Assembly: GCA_963724625.1 (NCBI GenBank)
Contig: CAVRVO010000017.1
Coordinates: 62,001 to 126,000, forward strand
Origin: DATBVX01 sp963724625
GTDB lineage: Bacteria; Pseudomonadota; Gammaproteobacteria; Steroidobacterales; Steroidobacteraceae
Direction: 5' to 3'
DNA length: 64,000 nt
Of this stretch, positions 56,863 to 64,000 are shown piece after piece. How positions within the stretch are numbered: position 1 is the stretch's first letter; each line of letters opens with the position of its first letter. The notes below the pieces were generated by a model that saw nothing but the letters and a program-made list of their open reading frames with translations, was not told the DNA's origin and did not search any database. The translations under genes and the position numbers were made by a program.

Positions 56863-57975
56863 ATGTCACTGTGTCGTCGGTGGTCCGTTGCACTGTGTTC
56901 GCTCCTACCCGTCATACCGCTCATTACATTCGCTGCCTCACCCGATAGCGAGGCCACGCACATGCGCCAGTACCGGCTCGAGAAGTCAGAGCAGGGTTAT
57001 CGACTCGTGCAGAAAGAAGCGAGCGTGCCAAAGCCGGGTGCGCACGAGGTACTGGTGCGGGTGCGGGCTACCTCGCTCAACCGCCGTGATCTCTACGTGC
57101 TGGCAGGTCAGTACGGGCCCGGCGATCTCTCCGGAAAGGTACCGCTGTCGGATGGCGCCGGGGAAGTCGCGGCCGTTGGTCCGCAAGTGAGCCGCGTCAA
57201 GGTGGGGGATCGCGTCGCCGCGATTTTCTTTCAGCGCTGGCTCAACGGAAAAGCCGATGCCAATACCCAGCCCTCGGCACTGGGTGGCGCGATCGACGGC
57301 ATGCTGTCCGAGTACGTGCTGCTCAACGAGGAAGGGCTGGTGCATTTCCCGGAGCACTTGAGTTTCGAGGAAGCGGCTACGCTCCCTTGCGCCGCCGTCA
57401 CTGCATGGAACGGCCTGTTCACGCGCGGGAATCTCCAGCCCGGCGAATACGTGTTGCTCGAGGGCACCGGCGGTGTATCGGTGTTCGGGCTGCAGTTGGC
57501 GGCTGCCGCCGGTGCCAAGCCGATCATCACCAGCAGCAGCGACTCCAAGCTGGAGCGCGCCAAAAAACTCGGTGCGTGGCAGACGATCAACTACAAGTCG
57601 AATGCCGACTGGGACCAGGTGGTGATGAAACTGACCGAGGGGCACGGCGTCGACCAGGTGCTCGAAGTCGGTGGCGAGCAGACGATTCCAAAAGCAGTCG
57701 GCAGCACGGCGCTCGGCGGCCATCTCGCCCTGATCGGCGGACTCTCCGGCTGGAACGGGCAACTGCCCGCCGGACTCCTGGCACTGCGGAACCTGCGCGC
57801 GAGCGGCATCTACGTCGGCTCGCGCGCCGACTTCGAGGCAGTCAATGCATTCATCGCCGAGCATCGATTGCGACCGGTGATCGACAAGGAATTCAAGTTC
57901 GACGATGCCGCTGCGGCATTCACCTACATGGACTCGGGAAATCTCTTCGGCAAGGTCGTCATCAGCATTCCCTGA
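56863..57975 (+). CDS. MDR-family zinc-type alcohol dehydrogenase/quinone oxidoreductase with signal peptide
   Basis: A 370-residue medium-chain oxidoreductase (ATSLNRRDLYVLAGQY, ATLPCAAVTAWNGL, Rossmann EGTGGVSVFGLQ). The zinc ligands of true alcohol dehydrogenases are not seen, so a quinone-oxidoreductase type is likely. Residues 1-25 look like a signal peptide, rare in this family. A second ATG at 56962, also with GAGG before it, would give a normal cytosolic enzyme without the signal. Both starts have plausible ribosome sites. Confidence 0.85.
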   Translation: MSLCRRWSVALCSLLPVIPLITFAASPDSEATHMRQYRLEKSEQGYRLVQKEASVPKPGAHEVLVRVRATSLNRRDLYVLAGQYGPGDLSGKVPLSDGAGEVAAVGPQVSRVKVGDRVAAIFFQRWLNGKADANTQPSALGGAIDGMLSEYVLLNEEGLVHFPEHLSFEEAATLPCAAVTAWNGLFTRGNLQPGEYVLLEGTGGVSVFGLQLAAAAGAKPIITSSSDSKLERAKKLGAWQTINYKSNADWDQVVMKLTEGHGVDQVLEVGGEQTIPKAVGSTALGGHLALIGGLSGWNGQLPAGLLALRNLRASGIYVGSRADFEAVNAFIAEHRLRPVIDKEFKFDDAAAAFTYMDSGNLFGKVVISIP

Positions 57976-58055
57976 AGCCTCAAACGCGGCGACATTTGTG
58001 AGATGATCCCGCGCCCCTCCTGATACGCGATGCGCGCAGCGGATCCATCCAGCTG

Positions 58056-59309
58056 ATGAGTGTGCGGTTCCTGATCCTGGGTCTCGACGAGCCGCTGCGG
58101 CGTCAGGTCAAGGGCGATCTTCTGATCGCCTATCCCAATGCCGAAGTGCAAATGGAGCCGCTGCCGGAGGACTCCGCGCACAACGCGGAACTTGCCGCTT
58201 ACACCGCGCTCTTCGTTGGTTATGAGCATGGGCGCGAGGACGGCGATGGGAAGCTGCTCGGGCCCGACGCGCTGCTGCGCGAATTCAAGGGCTGCGGTGC
58301 GCCGATCCTGATTCTGGCACGCGGCGGCAACGAGATGACTGCCGTCGATGCGGTGCGCGCCGGAGCGGCCGACTTTCTGCCGGTGCGCCTGATCTCACCA
58401 CCTCTGCTGGCCGCACGTGTGAAGGCTGCTTTGCAGTCACATGGCGCACCACCTGTCGAGCGGCGCCGTTCGCAGGTGCGCCGGGCCGCCACGCCGAGTG
58501 AGCTGCCGACCACAGTCCCCGGCTATCAGGTGCTGCAGACGCTGGCGCGCTCCGATCGGTCGGCCGTCTACCTGGCACGGAGCGAGGAGCTGGGCTTCAA
58601 CGTCGCCCTCAAGGTGCTGCGCCGTGCGGCGGATGTCGCGGATGCGCCCGGAGACGAGCAACGCTTCGCGCGCGAATACAAGATCATTTCCCAGATCCGC
58701 CATCGAGCAATCGTCGATGTGTACGATTTCGGTTCGAACGAGGGCTTGAGTTACATCGCCACCGAATACTTTCCCGCCGGCGATCTCAAGACGCGACTGC
58801 AGAATCCCATGTCGACGGACGAAGCGACCGACTACGCGAAGCAGATCGCCGAAGCACTGCGCATCATTCATGTGGCAGGCGTCCTGCATCGTGACCTGAA
58901 GCCCGCGAACGTCATGCTGCGCACGGACAATTCACTGGTGCTGATCGACTTTGGTCTCGCCAAGGAACTGACCGGCGACAAGGCGCTGACCGGTGCGGGT
59001 GAAATCCGCGGCTCGCCCTACTACATGAGCCCGGAGCAGGCCGATGGCCGGCCGGTGGATGAACGCTCCGACCTCTACTCGCTCGGTGTCATTTTCTACG
59101 AGCTGCTCACCGGCACGCGGCCGTTCCAGGGCCGCACGGTGTTCGACATCCTGGCGCAGCACCAGCACGCCGCCATACCGCAGCTCAGCGGCACCGCAGG
59201 CCGCGTGCAGCCGCTCCTGGATCGGCTGCTCGCCAAGGCGCCTGCAGACCGTTTTCAGAGTGCTAGCGACTTCCTGACAGCGCTACGCCCCAAGGGCCCA
59301 CCCAGGTGA
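58056..59309 (+). CDS. Pseudo-receiver plus Ser/Thr protein kinase
   Basis: A 417-residue protein. Residues 1-125 have a receiver-like fold but the phospho-acceptor strand reads TALFVGYEHG and lacks Asp, so it is a pseudo-receiver. The kinase domain (about 150-410) has the VALKVL lysine, HRDLKPANV and DFGLAKE, with SPEQADGRPV as the activation-segment end. The glycine loop is degenerate. No membrane segment. It heads the five-gene signalling cluster. Confidence 0.93.
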   Translation: MSVRFLILGLDEPLRRQVKGDLLIAYPNAEVQMEPLPEDSAHNAELAAYTALFVGYEHGREDGDGKLLGPDALLREFKGCGAPILILARGGNEMTAVDAVRAGAADFLPVRLISPPLLAARVKAALQSHGAPPVERRRSQVRRAATPSELPTTVPGYQVLQTLARSDRSAVYLARSEELGFNVALKVLRRAADVADAPGDEQRFAREYKIISQIRHRAIVDVYDFGSNEGLSYIATEYFPAGDLKTRLQNPMSTDEATDYAKQIAEALRIIHVAGVLHRDLKPANVMLRTDNSLVLIDFGLAKELTGDKALTGAGEIRGSPYYMSPEQADGRPVDERSDLYSLGVIFYELLTGTRPFQGRTVFDILAQHQHAAIPQLSGTAGRVQPLLDRLLAKAPADRFQSASDFLTALRPKGPPR

Positions 59310-59548
59310 ACGGCGTTACTGTCGCCAAGTCGCGAAAGTTTGAACTGCTTCCAGTTACCAACCCCCAAAAACCAACCCGCGGTCACATCCCCCACCGGGA
59401 CTATTGTCAAAGATAGCGCCCACTTGCCTTCAGGCCAGGCGGCGCAGTGCGGCCGGCTGAAGGCTGAGCGGCGCACGGGCCCCCACTGACGCACAAGGAC
59501 GTGGCATGCGCGGGCTGGCGCCGCACCTGTTGCGAGGTGGGTAACAAG

Positions 59549-61768
59549 ATGCGGATCCTCAAGCTCGGAAAGTACAAAGGCCTGGTCGCGGTGCTGGCGC
59601 TGTTCCTGGTCGGCACGGCGGCAATGCTGGCGATGAATTTCATCTTCGCGGTGCGCGCGACGGAGAGCCTGACCGCCATTCGCGGTATCAGCGCCCAGCA
59701 GCTTCAGCCCCAGGTCATCGCCTCAGCGGCGCAACTTCTGCGCGCCGATCTCGGCAACCGGCGCTATCTCGGGCGCGCGCTGACCGACCTCAAGGCGACC
59801 GTCAAGGCTTTCGACGCGGCGCTCGCCGGGCTTGATCGCAGCGCGACCACCTCAGCGGGACGCGCCGGCCCATTCGAATTCGCGCCGCTCGCTTCCGCCA
59901 GCAGCCAGCGCAGTCTCCAGGACTTGCGCCACGTCTGGGGTGAGTATCGCGAGCGGCTGAAACCGATCGTCGACTTCAGCGGCAATCCGTATGTCGAGAC
60001 CGCCGATCGCGGCACACAGCTGAGCACGTCCGGTCTGAAGCTCAACAGCCAGCTCGACGAAGCGGTCCGTTTTGGTGTCGCACGGCACGCCGAAATCGCG
60101 AAGCTGGTGGCAAGCCTGTCAGCGACCGTCGATGCCGAAACCCAGACGCGCGCTGCGCAGATGCGCCTGTACCTCATTGCCGGCATGGCCGGCGCAGTGA
60201 TCCTGTTCGTGGTCGCCTTCGGGCTGCTGGGCAAAGCTGCGGGCCGCGAGCAGTCGATCTCGCGCGCCAAGCGCGAGACCGACGACATCCTGCACACCAT
60301 CAACCAGGGTCTGTTCCTGCTCGACAAGAATCTCAACATCGGCTCGGAGCGCTCCGAGGCGCTGGAGCGCATCTTTCACCGCACCGATTTCGAGAAGATG
60401 AGTTTCGAGCGGCTGCTGCGCGGCATCGTCCCGGACAAGGTCCTCGAGACCGCGCTCGAATACGTGAAGTTGATGTGGGGCGAGCGCGTCAACGAACGCC
60501 TCATCAAGACCATCAACCCGCTGGGCGAGGTCGAGGTGAGCATCGACGCGGGCAACGGCCAGATGGAAACGCAGTTCCTGGAGTTCGACTTCAATCGCGT
60601 GCACTCCGACGGCAAGATGTCACGCTTGCTGGTGACCGTCATTGACGTCACGCGACGTGTCGAACTCGCCCGCGAGCTGCAGGAGTCGCAGGAAAAGGCG
60701 CAGGCGCAGCTCGACCTGTTGCTGCACATCCTGCATGTCGAGCCACGCCAGCTCTCCGGGTTCCTGGAAGAGAGCGAAGTCGCGATGAAGATGGTGAACT
60801 CCATCCTCAAGGAGCCGGCGCGCGAAGAGACCGCGTTCCGCGCCAAGCTCGACGGCATCTTCCGCCAGATTCACAGCGTCAAGGGTGAAGCGGCCGCACT
60901 CGGCCTGAAGACCGTGGAGTCGCGTGCGCACAGCTTCGAGGAAGCGCTGCAGGAACTGCGCGGCCGTCACGCTTTGAGTGGCAACGACTTCCTGCCGCTG
61001 GTCGTCAAGCTCGATGACCTCTTCGGCCACCTCGCACAGGTACGCGAGATGGTGGGCCGGCTTGCAGATCTGCGCGTCGCAATGACTGGCGACGCAGACA
61101 ATGCCGCGCTGCCTACGGATCGCGACAACGATTTCGGTCCGGAGGGTACGCTCGTGCAACCCGCACCGGTCCTCACGGCGCGCGAGTCTGTGAGTGCCAG
61201 CGATGGATTGGAATCGAGCCTCAAGTCGCTCGCAGAACGGATTGCGAGCGAGCTGGGCAAGCAGGTGAAGGTCGCCTGCGTCGGTCTCGAGCAGGTACCC
61301 AGGGACTATCGCCGCGCTATCAAGGACATTTCGATCCAGATGGTGCGCAACTGCATGGCACACGGCATCGAGACGCCATTCGAGCGCGCCAGCGCCGGCA
61401 AGGCCCCTGGCGGCAGCATCACGCTCAAGTTCGAGAATCGCGGTAATGAAGGCTACGAATTCGTCTGCCAGGACGACGGTCGTGGCCTCAGCGCGGAGAA
61501 GCTCAAAGAGACCGCGGTCAAGCGCGGGTTGATGACGGCCAGCCAGGCCGCAGCGCTCGACGACCGGCGCGCGTTGTCGCTCATTTTCATGGCCGGATTC
61601 TCGACCCAGGAACAGGTCACCCGCGACGCCGGCCGCGGCGTCGGCATGGACATCGTGCGCAACCTGATCCAGGAGCTCGGCGGCAAGGTGGGTGTCTCGA
61701 CGACGGTCGGACGCTTCGCCCGCTTCCGCATCTGGCTGCCCTCGCCCGCCAAGTCCCGGGCTGCCTGA
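59549..61768 (+). CDS. Membrane CheA-like histidine kinase lacking a CheW domain
   Basis: A 739-residue sensor kinase. Two transmembrane helices (about 9-30 and 206-226) bracket a periplasmic helical region. A PAS-like region follows (DDILHTINQGLFLLDKNLNI). The HPt domain has the phospho-accepting His in QIHSVKGEAAAL. The CheA-type ATPase contains RNCMAHGIE (N box), DDGRGLS and GRGVGMDIV. The protein ends at the ATPase: no CheW-like regulatory domain. It differs from classical CheA in carrying its own sensor input. Confidence 0.92.
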   Translation: MRILKLGKYKGLVAVLALFLVGTAAMLAMNFIFAVRATESLTAIRGISAQQLQPQVIASAAQLLRADLGNRRYLGRALTDLKATVKAFDAALAGLDRSATTSAGRAGPFEFAPLASASSQRSLQDLRHVWGEYRERLKPIVDFSGNPYVETADRGTQLSTSGLKLNSQLDEAVRFGVARHAEIAKLVASLSATVDAETQTRAAQMRLYLIAGMAGAVILFVVAFGLLGKAAGREQSISRAKRETDDILHTINQGLFLLDKNLNIGSERSEALERIFHRTDFEKMSFERLLRGIVPDKVLETALEYVKLMWGERVNERLIKTINPLGEVEVSIDAGNGQMETQFLEFDFNRVHSDGKMSRLLVTVIDVTRRVELARELQESQEKAQAQLDLLLHILHVEPRQLSGFLEESEVAMKMVNSILKEPAREETAFRAKLDGIFRQIHSVKGEAAALGLKTVESRAHSFEEALQELRGRHALSGNDFLPLVVKLDDLFGHLAQVREMVGRLADLRVAMTGDADNAALPTDRDNDFGPEGTLVQPAPVLTARESVSASDGLESSLKSLAERIASELGKQVKVACVGLEQVPRDYRRAIKDISIQMVRNCMAHGIETPFERASAGKAPGGSITLKFENRGNEGYEFVCQDDGRGLSAEKLKETAVKRGLMTASQAAALDDRRALSLIFMAGFSTQEQVTRDAGRGVGMDIVRNLIQELGGKVGVSTTVGRFARFRIWLPSPAKSRAA

Positions 61769-61804
61769 TCCAAACGCATCATCAACAACGACAGGAGTCG
61801 CGGA

Positions 61805-62191
61805 TTGAACGCGGTTGCACCCCTCAAGCTGATGATCGTCGATGACTCGAACGTCATGCGTCGCAAGATCGAGCGCTCACACCAGTGCGCCCGGCTGCAG
61901 TTCGTCGGCTCGGCCGGCAACGGCAAGCAGGCGGTCGAGCTCTTTCGGCGCACCGAGCCGGACGTGGTGACGATGGACATCACCATGCCGGAGATGGACG
62001 GCATCGAGTGCGTCGAACAGCTGGTCGCGATCAAGCCCGAAGTCCTGATCCTGGTGGTGAGCGCGCTAGCCGACAAGGCCACGGCTATCGAAGCGATGAA
62101 GCGCGGTGCTAACGGCTTTCTATGCAAGCCGTTCTCCGACCGTCAGCTTACCGATGCTCTCGATGAGCTGCTGCGAGGCGGCGGCGCATGA
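61805..62191 (+). CDS. Stand-alone response regulator (CheY-like)
   Basis: A 128-residue receiver: acidic pair VDDS, phospho-acceptor Asp in VVTMDITMPEMDG, and Lys in LCKPFSD. There is no output domain. TTG 61805 is the start, with AGGAG seven bases upstream. Its stop overlaps the next start (ATGA). It is the natural phosphoryl acceptor of the CheA-like kinase upstream. Confidence 0.93.
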   Translation: MNAVAPLKLMIVDDSNVMRRKIERSHQCARLQFVGSAGNGKQAVELFRRTEPDVVTMDITMPEMDGIECVEQLVAIKPEVLILVVSALADKATAIEAMKRGANGFLCKPFSDRQLTDALDELLRGGGA

Positions 62192-62640
62192 GCATGACCA
62201 AGGTCGAGCTGGAAACGTTCGTCGAAGGAACGACGCACTATTTCCGGACTGCCGCCAATCAACCGGCGTCGGTCGGCTCGCCCTATCTCGTCAACGAAGG
62301 CGCCCCGGGCATCCAGGAATACACCGGCGTCATCACCATTGGCGGCAAACGCAAGGGCATCGTGTACTTCACCGCCTCACGCCCGATGCTGACGGTGCTG
62401 TTGATGCGCCTCGGCGAGACCGAGATGACGCACGAGAACATGTGCGACCTCGTGGGCGAGGTCGCGAACCAGATCTCCGGCAATGCGCGCCGTGATTTCG
62501 GCAGAGAGTTCATGATCTCGGTGCCGCGCGTGATCAGCGGTACGCCCGAGCACGCGGTGACGCCGGCCAATATCCGTTCCTTCGTGATCCCGATCAACTG
62601 GCGCAGCCATTCGGCCCAGCTGGTCGTCTGCCTCGAGTAA
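62188..62640 (+). CDS. CheX-like phosphatase domain protein
   Basis: A 150-residue single-domain CheX protein. The conserved helix LVGEVANQISGNARR carries the ExxN pair that CheC/CheX/FliY phosphatases use to dephosphorylate CheY-P. It overlaps the response regulator gene by four bases, so it is a good candidate for resetting it. Confidence 0.9.
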   Translation: MSMTKVELETFVEGTTHYFRTAANQPASVGSPYLVNEGAPGIQEYTGVITIGGKRKGIVYFTASRPMLTVLLMRLGETEMTHENMCDLVGEVANQISGNARRDFGREFMISVPRVISGTPEHAVTPANIRSFVIPINWRSHSAQLVVCLE

Positions 62641-62658
62641 TCCATTCGGAGTGGTGTC

Positions 62659-64000
62659 GTGAAGCAAAGCGCCGCGCGCAGCCCGCAAACCGGACCGGTC
62701 AACACCATTGCGCCAGCACCATCGGGTGCCGGCATCGATGTGCTGGTACTCACGGAGGACGACTTCTTCCTGCTCGCTGTGCGGCGGGTCGTCACGCTGC
62801 CGAATCGCGTGTGGCACGCCACCAGCGAAAGCCAGGCAGCGGACCTGCTGGTCTCGACACCTTGCGCGGTGGCGTTGCTCGACTACTCGCTGATCCGCAA
62901 GGAGCTCGAGGCAGTCGCTACCCGGCTCAGGCAACAGTTCCCGGACCTCGGCTTCGTCGTGGCGGGCGAACCGGAGGACGAGCAGCGCGTCACGCGCCAC
63001 ATCAATTCCGACGCCGTGCAGGGATTCGTTGTCAAAGCGCAGGTGACTCAGGACCTCGCCGGCGCGATCGAAACAGGAATCAACCGGCACCTCGAGCTGA
63101 AGACTGAGGCCGCCCTGGCAGCTCCCGCCGCACCGCGCAGCCGCATGCCGCTTTACGCTGCAATCGCGGCCGGCGTACTGGTCGTTGGCGGCGTTGGTGT
63201 CTGGTTGCTCACACACAGATCCGGTAGCCCGACCGATGCCGATAGGGCTGCCGCCGGTACTGCGCAACAGGCTGCCAATCCACAGCTCGAAGCGGCCAGT
63301 GCGGTCGAGGCCCAGCTGCAGAAGGCCCGCGAGGCTTTCGAGGCCGGACGTTACGTCGATCCGAAGAACAATAACGCGACGGATTACTACCGTGGCGCCC
63401 TCGCGCTCGATGCCAACAACGCCGAAGCTCGCGACGGCCTGGTGCGTGTCACCGAAGTGATGCTGGCCCGCGCCGAGGCGGCGCTACTCGATCAGAAGCC
63501 GCGCGAGGCTGCGACCGCAATCAAGATCGCGCGCACCATCACGCCAGCGCATCCGCGTATTGCCTTCCTGGAGGCCCAGCTCAACCGCGAGGCGGAGCGC
63601 TCGGTGGCACAACAGCAGGAGAGCGCACGCGTCGATGCCAACAGCCAGAAACTCGCGACGCTCATCAGGCTTGGCAACGACCGGCTGAGCCAGGATCGGC
63701 TCGTCGAGCCGGCCAATGACAGCGCCAGGTACTATTTCGATAGTGCGCGTGACCTGGATGGCGCGAGCCTGCTTGCGCAGCAGGGTTTGCGCTCACTCGC
63801 CAACAAGATGCTGCAGAAGGGCTCGCAGGCGACCGCCAGGGGCGATTCGGATGGTGCCGACCGCTGGCTCGCGCAAGCGCGCGCTCTCGGTGTGAGCGGC
63901 ATCGACTTCGCCAAGGCGGAGCGCGACATGAAAGCAGGACAGCGCAGCAAGGGAGCGGAGGCGGACCGGTTGCTGGGTCTCGCCCGCGACCGGCTCAACC
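62659..64000 (+). CDS. Receiver-transmembrane-repeat protein (partial)
   Basis: The frame opens at GTG 62659 and continues past the window. After a 20-residue leader it has a receiver-like domain with the acceptor Asp in VALLDYS and a Lys in VVKAQ. A transmembrane helix (PLYAAIAAGVLVVGGVGVWLL) lies near residue 160. A long helical TPR-like periplasmic region rich in Ala and Glu follows (FEAGRYVDPKNNNATDYYRG). Proteins of this architecture may end in a TonB-like domain, but the C-terminus is not in the window. Confidence 0.85.
   Translation, partial: MKQSAARSPQTGPVNTIAPAPSGAGIDVLVLTEDDFFLLAVRRVVTLPNRVWHATSESQAADLLVSTPCAVALLDYSLIRKELEAVATRLRQQFPDLGFVVAGEPEDEQRVTRHINSDAVQGFVVKAQVTQDLAGAIETGINRHLELKTEAALAAPAAPRSRMPLYAAIAAGVLVVGGVGVWLLTHRSGSPTDADRAAAGTAQQAANPQLEAASAVEAQLQKAREAFEAGRYVDPKNNNATDYYRGALALDANNAEARDGLVRVTEVMLARAEAALLDQKPREAATAIKIARTITPAHPRIAFLEAQLNREAERSVAQQQESARVDANSQKLATLIRLGNDRLSQDRLVEPANDSARYYFDSARDLDGASLLAQQGLRSLANKMLQKGSQATARGDSDGADRWLAQARALGVSGIDFAKAERDMKAGQRSKGAEADRLLGLARDRLN

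Overview
The window is GC-rich (roughly 60-65 %), densely coded gammaproteobacterial chromosome. Support comes from the divergent tsaD / rpsU-yqeY-dnaG-rpoD macromolecular-synthesis block, a CCA-adding enzyme very close to the Escherichia coli type, a split NrdJa/NrdJb B12-dependent ribonucleotide reductase, a PEP-CTERM protein and an NDUFA9-like SDR. The gene set and style recall Steroidobacteraceae/Nevskiales-type or xanthomonad-related bacteria, but that placement is inference. About 60 features are supported; there is no rRNA, CRISPR array, prophage or transposase gene, and one tRNA.

Layout. 1-4.3 kb (minus): 3'-truncated amidohydrolase, frameshifted FKBP isomerase, msrB and htpG behind a sigma-32-type promoter. 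4.3-14 kb: frameshifted ParA-like ATPase, small conserved-looking ORFs, ppnN, an L,D-transpeptidase, an ATP-grasp enzyme, two lipoproteins, a LysM lytic transglycosylase and a PEP-CTERM protein with a sigma-54-type promoter. 14-17.5 kb: nrdJa/nrdJb with two NrdR-like boxes upstream. 17.5-24.9 kb: Hsp20 behind a second sigma-32-type promoter, a Deg-family protease, an NDUFA9-like SDR, a putative aminopeptidase, a 272-bp MITE-like element, cca, an outer-membrane protein and uppP. 24.9-28.9 kb: MidA-like methyltransferase, pteridine reductase, a FolB-FolK fusion and tsaD. 28.9-33.5 kb: rpsU, yqeY, dnaG, rpoD. 33.5-41.2 kb (minus): lhr, PPK2, a CDGSH protein, a DUF1684 protein, a small outer-membrane protein and a tRNA(CAU). 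41.3-43.8 kb: PsiF-like protein, a second HtrA-like protease without signal peptide and a YpfJ-type metallopeptidase.

43.8-51.7 kb is a beta-glucan block on the minus strand: a GH3 lipoprotein glucosidase, a LacI-family regulator, glucokinase and a GH17-GT2 fusion. Two near-identical 14-bp operators, one before the GH3 gene and one before glk, each overlap a TTGACA -35 hexamer, which defines a small local regulon. 51.7-58 kb holds a DUF2934 protein, a three-gene ABC transporter/AttH-like operon, a small lipoprotein and an MDR oxidoreductase with a signal peptide.

58-64 kb is the most intriguing part: five co-directional genes encoding a pseudo-receiver/Ser-Thr kinase, a membrane CheA-like kinase without a CheW-like domain, a stand-alone response regulator, a CheX-like phosphatase and a receiver-TM-repeat protein cut by the window edge. 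Together they look like a non-flagellar chemosensory/Ser-Thr kinase module.

Two genes (FKBP, parA) are each broken by a single extra base in a GC-rich run; either real lesions or, more likely, assembly errors.
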